Shown here in pieces: positions 50,202 to 59,022 of a DNA stretch of 64,000 bases. Made by a program: the position numbers and the translations under genes. The notes beneath the pieces were generated by a model. The model saw only the letters and a list, made by a program, of their open reading frames with translations, did not search any database and had not been told where the DNA came from. The DNA is taken from contig DVOM01000027.1 in assembly GCA_018713605.1 (NCBI GenBank), forward strand, positions 1-64,000, read 5' to 3'. Position 1 is the stretch's first letter, and each line of letters opens with the position of its first letter. Source of the stretch: Scatacola_A faecigallinarum. GTDB lineage: Bacteria > Pseudomonadota > Alphaproteobacteria > RF32 > CAG-239.

Positions 50202-51377
50202 GTGCTCAAACTGAACATAAGCTTGGAAAAGATTCTGCCGCTGCTGAAAAACACGTTTCTGCCGGCACTGGTTTTCGGTGCCGGAGTTATCGGGTTCTAT
50301 GCGGCCAACCCGTTTCCTGAATCTTCGCTGCTTACGCTGCACAGCCTGTTTTACGTTCTCAGTTTCGCAACTTTTCTGATTTTGCTCTACTTCGACAGCC
50401 GCAAACCGGTCTTTTTTATCCTGATAACCGTTTTGAGCTATATTTTGATAAACTATGTCAAAAAGAACGGGGGCGAAAGCTATCAGTCTTCGGCCGAATA
50501 CCTTAACCTTTGCTTTTTCCTGCCGCTCAATCTAACGATTTTTTACTTTTTGCCCGGCGGCAAACTGTTGCGGAAAGAAAATGTCTGGCTCCTGCTCTCG
50601 GTCTTTGCCCAGTTTGCCGTTGCCGAAAAGCTGAGCGCTGCGGGGCTGGCTCCGGCATGGAACTTTAGCGACACGCCTTCTTCCGGTCTCAACGGCCTCA
50701 GCCTGATATTCTTTGCCCTCATGCTTTGCGCTTTTTTCATCCGGGCGTCGGTCAGCGGTTCCATTGTCGACACCGCTTTGTTTTTTGCCGGTTTTGAAAT
50801 TTTCCTCGGCTTTTACTATTCGCTGCTGCCCTCGGCGTTGACGATCTTCTTTGCCGCCGCCATGCTCAGCATTGCCGTCGCCGTCGTTCAGGATATTTAT
50901 TATTCCACCTACCGCGATGTCCTGACCGGACTTGCCGGACGCAACGCGTTTATAATCAACGCCAAAAATTTTCCGCTCAAATACTCGGTCGGCATTGTCT
51001 GTATCGACGATTACGAAAAGCTCGGTCAGGTCTTTGGCCGCATGGGGCAAAACGCGCTTACGAAAATGATTGCTTCCCGCATTACCGAAACTGAATTTGA
51101 AAATCAGGTTTATCGTTATACGCCGGACGAATTCGTCATCATTTTCAAAAAGGAAGACAAAAACGAAGGCTTCGACCGGCTGGAAAAAATCCGCCGTGCC
51201 GTCGCCTCGGCCGAATTTATGCTCGGCCGCCGCAAAAAGCCGATAAAACTGACCGTGTCCTGTGCGGTTTCCGAAAAAAAACGCAGCGACGCCAACTCAG
51301 TCGAAGTTCTGGTTCGTGCCCATAAGGCCCTGCAAAAAACTTACAAATTTACCCAAAACGTCACTTCCAAAGCCTAA
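50202..51377 (+). CDS. Membrane protein with degenerate GGDEF domain
   Basis: The 391-residue protein has an N-terminal membrane region of about eight hydrophobic segments (15-230) and a C-terminal GGDEF-like domain (about 235-385: DVLTGLAGRNAFI, VGIVCIDDYEKLGQVFGRMGQ, YRYTPDEFVIIF). The catalytic GG(D/E)EF is replaced by YTPDEF, so cyclic-di-GMP synthesis is unlikely; the domain may bind a nucleotide or partner. The start is GTG 50202 with AGGGAG upstream. It ends 4 bp before the convergent lgt stop. Confidence 0.8.
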   Translation: MLKLNISLEKILPLLKNTFLPALVFGAGVIGFYAANPFPESSLLTLHSLFYVLSFATFLILLYFDSRKPVFFILITVLSYILINYVKKNGGESYQSSAEYLNLCFFLPLNLTIFYFLPGGKLLRKENVWLLLSVFAQFAVAEKLSAAGLAPAWNFSDTPSSGLNGLSLIFFALMLCAFFIRASVSGSIVDTALFFAGFEIFLGFYYSLLPSALTIFFAAAMLSIAVAVVQDIYYSTYRDVLTGLAGRNAFIINAKNFPLKYSVGIVCIDDYEKLGQVFGRMGQNALTKMIASRITETEFENQVYRYTPDEFVIIFKKEDKNEGFDRLEKIRRAVASAEFMLGRRKKPIKLTVSCAVSEKKRSDANSVEVLVRAHKALQKTYKFTQNVTSKA

Positions 51378-51381
51378 AAAA

Positions 51382-52188
51382 CTAGGAATGTTCTTTCCTG
51401 AGCATAGCCAGACGCGCCATCACAAATACGCCGAGCAGCACCAGCGGCAACGACAAAATCTGTCCCATTGTAAACGAGTTGAAAAAGAATCCCATCTGCT
51501 CGTCCGGCTCACGAAACTGTTCCATGGCAATTCGGAAAACCCCGTACAAAGCCACAAACGCGGCCGAAACGAAACCGTGTCTCTCGCGCACCCATTTGTA
51601 ACGCCACAACACGTTCAACACGATGAACATCAGCACGCCCTCAAACATTGCCTCATACAGCTGCGACGGATGCCGCGGCAGATAACCGCCGCTCGGAAAA
51701 CGTACCGCCCACGGCACGTCGGTTATCCTGCCCCACAACTCGTCGTTCACAAAATTGGCCAGCCGGCCGCAAAATATGCCGATTGGCGCATACAAAACCA
51801 CCAAATCCGTCAGCCGCAGAAAACCGTAATTTATCTTGCGCGCAAACAGCCAAAGCGCAGCCACGACGCCAAGCACGCCGCCATGGAAAGACATGCCGCC
51901 CTGCCAGATTTCCAAAATCCGCAGCGGATTTTCCCAGAAATATCCTTTGCCGTAAAACAGAACATAACCCAAACGGCCGCCCAGAATAATGCCCAGCGTC
52001 AGATAGAAAACCATGTCCTCAACATTTGTCCGGCTCAGTCCCAGATCATATTTTTTCACGTTGCGGTTAATCAAATACCAACCGGCCAGAATACCGAAAA
52101 GATACGCCATCGAATACCAGCGCACCGCCACGGGACCGATTGAAAACATAATCGGCGAAATATCCGGAAACTCAAGACCTGTCATCAT
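51382..52188 (-). CDS. lgt: Prolipoprotein diacylglyceryl transferase
   Basis: Adds diacylglycerol to the lipobox Cys of lipoproteins such as the one at 18882. The 268-residue membrane protein has about seven helices and the Lgt signature GRLANFVNDELWGR, the HPSQLYEAMFEG motif and the N-terminal conserved MSFHGGVLG. AAGGAAAG supports the double ATG at 52188/52185; the frame is open further upstream. Confidence 0.95.
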   Translation of the reverse strand: MMTGLEFPDISPIMFSIGPVAVRWYSMAYLFGILAGWYLINRNVKKYDLGLSRTNVEDMVFYLTLGIILGGRLGYVLFYGKGYFWENPLRILEIWQGGMSFHGGVLGVVAALWLFARKINYGFLRLTDLVVLYAPIGIFCGRLANFVNDELWGRITDVPWAVRFPSGGYLPRHPSQLYEAMFEGVLMFIVLNVLWRYKWVRERHGFVSAAFVALYGVFRIAMEQFREPDEQMGFFFNSFTMGQILSLPLVLLGVFVMARLAMLRKEHS

Positions 52189-52445
52189 TTTTTCTTTCCT
52201 TGGTTGGCAATTGATTAAAACTATATTAACAAAAAAAAATATATCCACACCTAAAAATTTTTAATTTGCACCGTTCCTTGTCAGTCTACTGATTTAACGT
52301 AAATTTTCTTTTGAAATTTTTTTTGTTTCCCGATTTAGGTGGAAAACTTTTTTTAATTTATTGTAATCGCCGACTCGGTAATGCAATCTGTTTTTATCAC
52401 GACGCGGTCGCGGCTGCAAAACTAACCCAGGTGGAGAAGCTCACA

Positions 52446-52943
52446 ATGAATCCGGCAAAGAATTTAGCCCCTGAATACAATCCGATAGACACGGTTGAAA
52501 ACATTTTCAGCACCCGTTCTTTCGAGTTGGAACGCCGCAGTCTGAACGAAGTCGTGGTTGAAGTGCAGGGCAAATGGAACAACATGCTGCTCTTTTTTGC
52601 CTGGGAACAGAACATGCGCTGCCTGCATCTTTCCTGTCTGATGGATATTGAAAGCACCATTGAAGACCGCAGCAAAATCTTTGAACTGCTGGCACTGGCC
52701 AACGAAGAACTCTGGGTTGGGCATTTTTCTTACTGGACCGAACAAAACATGCCGGTTTTCAAACACTCCGTCATCATTAACGATGACGAAGAAATGGTCG
52801 AAAACAAAGTTTCGCAGATTATCGACATCGCCATCAAGGAATGTGAACGCATGTATCCGATTTTCAATGTTGTCCTTACCCGCGGCATGGACCCCAGACA
52901 GGCGCTCTATCCGATGATGATGGAAACCAAGGGTTCAGCCTGA
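52446..52943 (+). CDS. YbjN-domain-containing protein
   Basis: The 165-residue protein resembles the alphaproteobacterial YbjN (DUF1790) family: NPIDTVENIFSTRSFELERR, VVEVQGKWNNMLLFFAWEQ, CLHLSCLMDIE and ECERMYPIFNVVL. Family members look like type III chaperones and influence motility and stress in enterobacteria; the role here is unknown. ATG 52446 follows GGTGGAG at 8 bp; an upstream in-frame ATG at 52311 has no site. The 257-bp AT-rich gap before it holds no other gene. Confidence 0.85.
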   Translation: MNPAKNLAPEYNPIDTVENIFSTRSFELERRSLNEVVVEVQGKWNNMLLFFAWEQNMRCLHLSCLMDIESTIEDRSKIFELLALANEELWVGHFSYWTEQNMPVFKHSVIINDDEEMVENKVSQIIDIAIKECERMYPIFNVVLTRGMDPRQALYPMMMETKGSA

Positions 52944-52992
52944 AACCACAAAAAAAAGGTCTTCGCCGCAACCGGCAAAAACCTTTTCTTTT

Positions 52993-53229
52993 TCACGCAA
53001 ACAGATAAACCTGCTCCGCTAAATCCCCGAAAGTCCGCACTTCCGTTTCCAAAACAAACGAGGGAACGCAAACGCCCAGATGTTCTTCAATCAACAGGCT
53101 CAGCCTCAACATGTCAAGCTCGTCAATCCCCAGCAGGAGAAGTTCCGTCCCGTCGTCAATTTCAGACATTGACGCAACCACGCCGAACTGGCAGACAAGC
53201 AGCTCTTTCAGTTCATCTTTGTAATCCAT
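52993..53229 (-). CDS. Acyl-carrier-protein-like protein lacking the carrier serine
   Basis: The 78-residue protein follows the ACP four-helix plan, and its helix II region reads LGIDELDMLRLSLLIEEHLG. The usual GxDSL has become GIDEL, so the phosphopantetheine-accepting Ser is replaced by Glu. It cannot carry an acyl chain in the standard way and may be a structural or regulatory decoy. It lies 6 bp from a small membrane protein gene on the same strand; the genuine acpP is at 55973. Confidence 0.7.
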   Translation of the reverse strand: MDYKDELKELLVCQFGVVASMSEIDDGTELLLLGIDELDMLRLSLLIEEHLGVCVPSFVLETEVRTFGDLAEQVYLFA

Positions 53230-53235
53230 AATAAA

Positions 53236-53505
53236 TTATTTTTTGGTTTTTAAATGCTTGCCGCAGATGTAAATTATCCACACTGCCGCGGCAATAACAA
53301 AATCACAAAACACCCAGCCTTTAAAAAGGGCAAAATCATTCACGACCACCACAAACTGAGTCATGAAGATACAGGTCAGAACATTAAGAAGCATCGCCGG
53401 AATACGCGGATTGACCTTTTTCAGCTTAAACATTTTCAGGTTAAACCGAAACGACAAACCCGCGGCAACGACAGCTCCGCTGACTAAAATCACATTTTGA
53501 AACAT
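53236..53505 (-). CDS. Small membrane protein
   Basis: Eighty-nine residues with three hydrophobic helices (about 3-20, 34-56 and 63-82) and a basic C-terminus. No family recognised. It is upstream of the ACP-like gene by 6 bp, so the two are probably expressed and may function together. Confidence 0.6.
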   Translation of the reverse strand: MFQNVILVSGAVVAAGLSFRFNLKMFKLKKVNPRIPAMLLNVLTCIFMTQFVVVVNDFALFKGWVFCDFVIAAAVWIIYICGKHLKTKK

Positions 53506-53602
53506 AATATTTAATTTTTAATGATAAAGACACATATCTATAAACAGTTATGCGTTAATTTAACCTTTTTTGTCCAAAATGTAAACCGAAAATAACCGGA
53601 AA

Positions 53603-54559
53603 TTAATTTCTGATTGAACGAACCCAGGCCTTCACATTGCGGTTATGCTCATTCAGGCTTCTGGCAAAACGATGACCTCCTTTGCCGTCGGCCACGAAAT
53701 ACAGATAATCGCTCTGCTGCGGGCGGGCAGCGGCCATAAGCGCCTCTCGCCCCGGATTGCAGATTGGTCCCGGCGGCAAACCGTAATTCAGATAAGTATT
53801 GTAGGGACTGTCGATTTTCAGGTCGGCGCGTTTCAAACTGCGTCCGAACGAAGTTTCGCCCTCCGTAATCGCATAAATTACCGTAGGATCGGTTTGCAGC
53901 CTCATACCTTTCTTCAGACGGTTCAGAAACACGGAAGCCACCAGCGGTCTTTCTTCCGGCACACCGGTTTCCTTTTCGATAATCGAAGCGAGCGTCAGCA
54001 GTTCGTTAACGTCCTTCAGCGGCAGACTGCTGTCGCGGGAAGCCCAGACTTCTTCCAGCGCTTTCTGCATAGCGGCCCGCGCCTGCAGGATAATGCTGTT
54101 GCGGCTGGCTCCGAGTTCAAAACTGTAGGTCTCCGGCAACAGCTCTCCCTCCTTGACGTCAAGGTCAATCTCGCCTTCCAAATCGGGATAATTGGCAATC
54201 AGATACATAATCTGACCGCTGGTCAGTCCTTCGGGAATGGTTATCCGGCGGAAAAAAACTTCCCCGCGCGCAATCTTGTCCATCGCGGCCTGCAACGAAA
54301 TCGCCGGCATAAACTGGTACTCGCCGGCTTTGAGATGCTTGGCCAGCCCGTTGATTCTGGCCATAATGCGAAACAGCCAGGGCTTATCAATCACGCCGGC
54401 GCGCGACAACTCTTCCGCCACCGTTTTCAGCGACGCCCCTTTCGGAACCACCACATTGGTAACGTTAAGGAGCGGACCGCCTTCCGCAATCCACCCCTTA
54501 ATCTGCATATAAGCCAGCACCGACAAAACAATCAGAAAAATGATAATAAGCTTTTTCAT
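53603..54559 (-). CDS. mltG: Endolytic murein transglycosylase MltG
   Basis: Cleaves nascent glycan strands to end peptidoglycan polymerisation. The 318-residue protein has an N-terminal membrane anchor (about 3-17), LysM-like domain and catalytic YceG domain with the Glu in TLASIIEKETGVPEERP and the conserved GMRLQTDPTVIYAI and PPGPICNPG. It lies 17 bp after the fabF stop, an arrangement common in alphaproteobacteria (acpP-fabF-mltG). Confidence 0.95.
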   Translation of the reverse strand: MKKLIIIFLIVLSVLAYMQIKGWIAEGGPLLNVTNVVVPKGASLKTVAEELSRAGVIDKPWLFRIMARINGLAKHLKAGEYQFMPAISLQAAMDKIARGEVFFRRITIPEGLTSGQIMYLIANYPDLEGEIDLDVKEGELLPETYSFELGASRNSIILQARAAMQKALEEVWASRDSSLPLKDVNELLTLASIIEKETGVPEERPLVASVFLNRLKKGMRLQTDPTVIYAITEGETSFGRSLKRADLKIDSPYNTYLNYGLPPGPICNPGREALMAAARPQQSDYLYFVADGKGGHRFARSLNEHNRNVKAWVRSIRN

Positions 54560-54576
54560 CGGTGTTCTTTACACGG

Positions 54577-55845
54577 CTAAGCTTCGTATTTCTTGAAAAT
54601 CAGCGAAGAATTCGTACCGCCGAAGCCAAACGAGTTCGACATGACAGCCTTCAGTGCCTTCGGTTTTGCTTTCAGCGGAACCAAATCCATATGGGCAACC
54701 TCGTCAGCCGGATTCTCAAGGTTCAGGGTCGGCGGACAGATTTGATCCTGCAGCGCCTTGACGGACAGAACCGCCTCAACGGCACCGGCAGCGCCCAGCA
54801 GGTGGCCGATGGCCGATTTTGTAGAAGACATCGAAACCGTCTTCATGTTTTCGCCGAACAGACGTTCAACCGCCTGCGCTTCGCCGACGTCTCCGGCCGG
54901 CGTAGAAGTTCCGTGCGCATTGATATAACCGATGTCGCTTAATTCAATGCCATGTTCCTTGGCATGTGCTGCCGCCTGTTTCATGGCACGATAAGCACCG
55001 TCGCCCGAAGGCGCGGTAATATGATAAGCGTCGCCGCTCATGCCATAACCGACGACTTCGGCATAAATTTTGGCGCCGCGGGCTTTGGCATGCTCCAATT
55101 CTTCAAGCACCAGAGCACCGGAACCTTCGCCCATGACAAAACCGCTGCGATCCTTGTCCCAGGGACGGGAAGCCTTTTCCGGATTGTCGTTGAAAGAGGT
55201 TGTTACCGCACGCAGACGGGAGAAGCCGGCCAGCGACAGAACATTGACCGCAGATTCGGCACCGCCGGCTACCATAACGTCCGCATCGCCCATGGCAATA
55301 ATGCGCATGGCGTCGCCGATGGCGTGCGTGCCGGTCGAACATGCCGTAACGCAGGCATGATTCGGACCTTTATACTTATAGGCAATCGAAAGGTTGCCGG
55401 AAATCATGTTAATCAGACAGGCCGGAATAAAAAACGGCGACATTTTGTGACAGCCGGATTCATTAAAAATCAGCGAATTTTCGTAAATCGTCTGCAGGCC
55501 GCCGATGCCGGAACCCATCATAACGCCGGAACGGAACTGGTCTTCGTCGGTCTCCGGTTTCCAGCCGGAATCTTCAATTGCGTCACCGCCTGCGGCCAGG
55601 CCGTAAAGGATAAACTTGTCAACTTTTTTCTGATCTTTGGGAGCCATAACGGTATCCGGATCAAACTGGTTCTCTTCCTTGCCGAACGGAACCTGGCCGG
55701 CTATCTGGCAGGGAATGTCCTTCAAATCGATATTGTCGATTTTCCTGATGCCCGATTTACCGTCCAAAATGTTTTTCCAGTTAAAGTCTACGCCTCTTCC
55801 GAAAGGAGAAACCATACCCAGTCCGGTTACAACAACTCTTCTCAT
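54577..55845 (-). CDS. fabF: Beta-ketoacyl-ACP synthase II
   Basis: Elongates fatty acids by condensing malonyl-ACP with acyl-ACP. The 422-residue thiolase-fold protein has the nucleophile Cys in CVTACSTGTHAIGDA (about 169) and the two His in NAHGTSTPAGD and KSAIGHLLGAAGAVEA. Terminal GFGGTNSSLIFKK is typical. It is downstream of acpP, separated by a terminator, and followed by mltG. Confidence 0.97.
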   Translation of the reverse strand: MRRVVVTGLGMVSPFGRGVDFNWKNILDGKSGIRKIDNIDLKDIPCQIAGQVPFGKEENQFDPDTVMAPKDQKKVDKFILYGLAAGGDAIEDSGWKPETDEDQFRSGVMMGSGIGGLQTIYENSLIFNESGCHKMSPFFIPACLINMISGNLSIAYKYKGPNHACVTACSTGTHAIGDAMRIIAMGDADVMVAGGAESAVNVLSLAGFSRLRAVTTSFNDNPEKASRPWDKDRSGFVMGEGSGALVLEELEHAKARGAKIYAEVVGYGMSGDAYHITAPSGDGAYRAMKQAAAHAKEHGIELSDIGYINAHGTSTPAGDVGEAQAVERLFGENMKTVSMSSTKSAIGHLLGAAGAVEAVLSVKALQDQICPPTLNLENPADEVAHMDLVPLKAKPKALKAVMSNSFGFGGTNSSLIFKKYEA

Positions 55846-55922
55846 TAATTAACTCCGAATAAGTTACATCATTGAGCACAGTAAAAAAACAGCTGCGCAA
55901 TTCAACACTCTATTATATGAAA

Positions 55923-55946
55923 AAACTCGCTTAGTCAAGCGAGTTT
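55923..55946 (-). terminator. Terminator of acpP
   Basis: AAACTCGCTT/AAGCGAGTTT stem, 4-nt loop, then T run on the minus strand, 27 bp after the acpP stop. Some read-through to fabF would be needed if they share a promoter. Confidence 0.85.
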
Positions 55947-55972
55947 CATCAATTGTACAAAGCCTGTGCGAC

Positions 55973-56206
55973 TTATGCGTTCTTGGAAAGATAGTCGATA
56001 GCGTCTTTTACAGTCAGAATTTTTTCAGCGGCTTCGTCCGGAATTTCACAACCGAATTCTTCTTCGAAAGCCATAACCAACTCTACTGTATCCAAGCTGT
56101 CAGCGCCCAGATCATCGATGAAGCTTGCGGTATCGGTAACTTTAGATTCTTCGACGCCAAGGTGTTCTGCAACAATTTTCTTAACGCGGTTAGCTGTATC
56201 AGTCAT
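55973..56206 (-). CDS. acpP: Acyl carrier protein
   Basis: The 77-residue acidic carrier has the canonical LGADSLDTVELVMAFEE with the phosphopantetheine Ser in DSL. The start at 56206 has GAGG 9 bp upstream; an in-frame ATG 15 bp earlier is less likely. It is separated from fabF by a terminator. Confidence 0.98.
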   Translation of the reverse strand: MTDTANRVKKIVAEHLGVEESKVTDTASFIDDLGADSLDTVELVMAFEEEFGCEIPDEAAEKILTVKDAIDYLSKNA

Positions 56207-56266
56207 ATGGATAAACCTCAAAAAATATTAAAACAAATTTTCAGACCTCCCGGCCTGTGATTGACT

Positions 56267-56295
56267 AGTTAGCACAAATTTATATAATTTGACAA
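56267..56295 (-). promoter_or_regulatory. Probable acpP promoter
   Basis: On the minus strand TTGTCA (56290-56295) and CTAACT (56267-56272) with 17-bp spacing, about 60 bp before the acpP start. Between it and 56501 I see no other feature. Confidence 0.5.
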
Positions 56296-56501
56296 GCATT
56301 ATTTTCAAATGCGGAGGCAAAGCCCGGACAAAAAAGCCCGAAAACGCCGAAAAACCCGCCTTTTCAGCCGCTTAAAAAAGTGGATAAATTGCGCACGGAT
56401 ATTTTTTCCGCCGCATAAACGCCGCTTTCTGTTGACAATTCGGCATTAAGGAAATAATCATTATATACAGTTATTCAACTCTGGTTTTAAGGTGAAACAA
56501 A

Positions 56502-56789
56502 ATGAAAAAGATTTTCTACATAGTTCTGGTCATCGTCGCCCTGATGGTTATCAGCCGCTTTGTCAAACAGGGCAATCAGACCGTTCCGTCCGAAGTCATT
56601 GCCGTTGAAGAAGTTGTCCCCGAGGGCGCCGAAGCTGCCGAAGCGGTCAGCGAAGAAGTCGCCGTCGACGAAAACGGCAACCCGATTGCCGAAGAGGAAA
56701 CCGTCAGCGAAGCCGAAGCGGTCAGTGTTGAGGAAGCCGCAGACCCGGCCGAGGAAGAAACGCCGGCCGACGCCGTTCCCGCCGAATAA
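56502..56789 (+). CDS. Small membrane-anchored acidic protein
   Basis: Ninety-five residues: an N-terminal membrane helix (about 4-19) then a highly acidic, Ala/Glu/Val-rich tail (about 30-95) of low complexity, probably disordered and periplasmic. No family recognised. AAGGTGAAACAAA precedes the ATG. It has its own strong terminator, so it is a single-gene unit between acpP and ldh. Confidence 0.65.
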   Translation: MKKIFYIVLVIVALMVISRFVKQGNQTVPSEVIAVEEVVPEGAEAAEAVSEEVAVDENGNPIAEEETVSEAEAVSVEEAADPAEEETPADAVPAE

Positions 56790-56810
56790 ACCGGTTAAGA
56801 ATTGTTACAA

Positions 56811-56839
56811 AAAGGTCATCATTTTTGATGACCTTTTTT
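56811..56839 (+). terminator. Terminator after the acidic membrane protein gene
   Basis: Eleven-base perfect arms (AAAGGTCATCA) with a TTTT loop and T run. Confidence 0.9.
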
Positions 56840-56943
56840 ATTGTATTTCGAAAAAAAATTCCTATATTAGCACATGAAAATTTATAGTGGAAAAAATAAC
56901 TCTTGTGCAGAATGCGCACCAGACAAGCTTGAAAGGAAAAAAG

Positions 56944-57915
56944 ATGAAAGTAGGAATTATAGGTGCCGGCTCCGTAGGTTCGGCAACGGCATTCGCCCTG
57001 ATTATGAGAGGCGTCGCCCGCAAAGTCGTTTTGATTGACGCCAATGAAAAGAAAGCCCAGGCCGAAGCCATGGACATTGCCCACGCTGCGCCGTTCGCTT
57101 ATGCCAATAAGGTCAAGGCCGGAACTTATGAAGATTTGAAAGGCGCCGAAGTCGTCATCGTTACCGCCGGAGCCAACCAGAAACCCGGAGAAACCCGCAT
57201 AGACCTGCTCGGCCGCAATGCCAAAATCTTTGAAAGCATTATTCCCCAGGTTGCCAAATATGCGCCGGACACCATCCTGCTCATTACCTCCAATCCCGCC
57301 GACATCATGACCGAAGTCGCCATTAAACTTTCAGGTTTTCCGCGGGAACGCGTCATCGGCAGCGGCACCGTGCTCGACACCTCCCGCTTCCGCACCCTGC
57401 TCGGCTACCATCTCGGGGTTTCGCCGAAATCGATTCACGCCAACGTCCTCGGCGAACACGGCGACAGCGAAGTCCTTGCCTGGTCGAACGGCGACGCCGG
57501 CTCGGTACAGATTGAAGAACTGGCCCGTATGGAAAACAAACCCTTTACCGCCGATGTCAAGGCACATATCGACGACTGCGTCCGCAATGCCGCCTACAAG
57601 ATTATCGACGGCAAAGGCGCCACCTTCTATGGCATTGCCGGCGCGTTGTGCCAAATCTGCCAGGCCATATCCAATAACGAATATGCCATTCTGACCGTAT
57701 CCACCCACCACGATGATGTCGAAGGCGTCAAAGACGTCTGCCTTTCGCTGCCGACCGTTGTCGGCAAACGCGGCGTCCACGGCATAATCTATCCGAAACT
57801 TTCGGAAAGCGAACACAACGACCTGCGTTACAGCGCCCAGAAAATCAAGGAATATTCCGACAAAGCCGTCGAAATCGTTTCCAAAGATCTCGAAGAAGGC
57901 CTGAAATCGGCTTAA
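56944..57915 (+). CDS. ldh: L-lactate dehydrogenase
   Basis: Interconverts pyruvate and L-lactate with NADH, regenerating NAD+ in fermentation. The 323-residue Rossmann protein has GAGSVGSATAFAL, the specificity segment AGANQKPGETR (Gln at the discriminating position, as in lactate rather than malate dehydrogenase), SGTVLDTSRFR, and the catalytic His in GEHGDSE. The start at 56944 has GAAAGGAAAAAAG upstream. It stands alone between terminator and mtaB. Confidence 0.9.
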   Translation: MKVGIIGAGSVGSATAFALIMRGVARKVVLIDANEKKAQAEAMDIAHAAPFAYANKVKAGTYEDLKGAEVVIVTAGANQKPGETRIDLLGRNAKIFESIIPQVAKYAPDTILLITSNPADIMTEVAIKLSGFPRERVIGSGTVLDTSRFRTLLGYHLGVSPKSIHANVLGEHGDSEVLAWSNGDAGSVQIEELARMENKPFTADVKAHIDDCVRNAAYKIIDGKGATFYGIAGALCQICQAISNNEYAILTVSTHHDDVEGVKDVCLSLPTVVGKRGVHGIIYPKLSESEHNDLRYSAQKIKEYSDKAVEIVSKDLEEGLKSA

Positions 57916-57978
57916 TAACAAATTTCTGGTTTGATTTTATCCTCCTCTTGCCGTATATTGCGCAGAGGAGGATTTTTT

Positions 57979-59022
57979 ATGGTTGAAGTCGTTACGTTCG
58001 GATGCAGAATAAACTCTTATGAATCGGAAGTTTTAAAAGAAAAGCTTGCCGCTTTGGACAACGTTGTCATTGTCAACACCTGCGCCGTCACCGGCGAGGC
58101 TGAACGCCAGTGCCGGCAGGCCATCCGCAAACTCCGCCGCGAAAACCCGGACGCCCGGATAATCGTTACCGGCTGTGCCGCTCAGATAGCGCCGCGCAAA
58201 TTTGCTTCCATGCCGGAGGTCGATCTGGTACTCGGCAACGGGGAAAAGGCCGAAATCGAAAAATACCTGGCCGGCAACCTTACCGAAAAAAGCATTGTCG
58301 GCGACATTTTTTCCTATGACGACTACGACCGTTACCTGATAACCGGCTTTGAAGGACGCCAGCGCGCCTTTGTTCAAATCCAGCAGGGATGCAGCCACCG
58401 CTGCACCTATTGTATCGTTCCCTATGCGCGCGGCAACAACCGCTCGGTAAAGGAAGAAGACATCATCAGTCAGATTCGCGAACTTCTCGGCCGCGGTTTT
58501 GGAGAAATCTGTCTGACCGGCGTCGACGCCTGCTCCTACCGCCCGTCTTTCAGCGGCCTGATACAGCATATTCTGGAACAGATTCCCGAACTTCCTTCGC
58601 TGCAGTTCGGCTCACTGGACCCGGCTGCCGTCGACGACGATTTTATCGCTCTGGTCGGCAGATACAGAAATGTCCATCCGCATTTTCACCTGTCTGTCCA
58701 GTCCGGCGACAACATGATACTAAAAAGGATGCGTCGCCGCCATACCCGCGAAGATGTCATTAAACTTTGCGACGCCATTCGTCGGGTACGCCCCGAAGCA
58801 ACGTTCGGCGCCGATTTTATCTGCGGCTTTCCGACCGAAAGCGATGAAAATTTTCAAAACACGCTTAAATTGGTAACTGAGGCAGGCATTACCAGACTGC
58901 ACGTTTTCCCCTACTCGGAACGTCCGGGAACACCCGCAGCCCTCATGCCGCAGCTTCCGGTCGAAATCCGCCGGGAACGGGCCCGCATTCTGCGTGAACA
59001 GGGAGAAACCGACAATGACTAG
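57979..59022 (+). CDS. mtaB: tRNA t6A37 methylthiotransferase MtaB-like
   Basis: Radical SAM enzyme adding a methylthio group to t6A37 in tRNA. The 347-residue protein has three N-terminal Cys (TFGCRIN, NTCAVT, VTGCAAQ) for one cluster, the radical SAM motif CSHRCTYCIVPYARG for the other, and GADFICGFPTESDENF. The C-terminal TRAM domain seems short or lacking. GAGGAGG upstream fixes the ATG. The end overlaps the ftsY start by 8 bp. Confidence 0.9.
   Translation: MVEVVTFGCRINSYESEVLKEKLAALDNVVIVNTCAVTGEAERQCRQAIRKLRRENPDARIIVTGCAAQIAPRKFASMPEVDLVLGNGEKAEIEKYLAGNLTEKSIVGDIFSYDDYDRYLITGFEGRQRAFVQIQQGCSHRCTYCIVPYARGNNRSVKEEDIISQIRELLGRGFGEICLTGVDACSYRPSFSGLIQHILEQIPELPSLQFGSLDPAAVDDDFIALVGRYRNVHPHFHLSVQSGDNMILKRMRRRHTREDVIKLCDAIRRVRPEATFGADFICGFPTESDENFQNTLKLVTEAGITRLHVFPYSERPGTPAALMPQLPVEIRRERARILREQGETDND

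Noticed and set aside
56944..57915. Malate dehydrogenase
   Set aside because: The substrate-specificity position is Gln (AGANQKPGETR), as in lactate dehydrogenase, rather than Arg.
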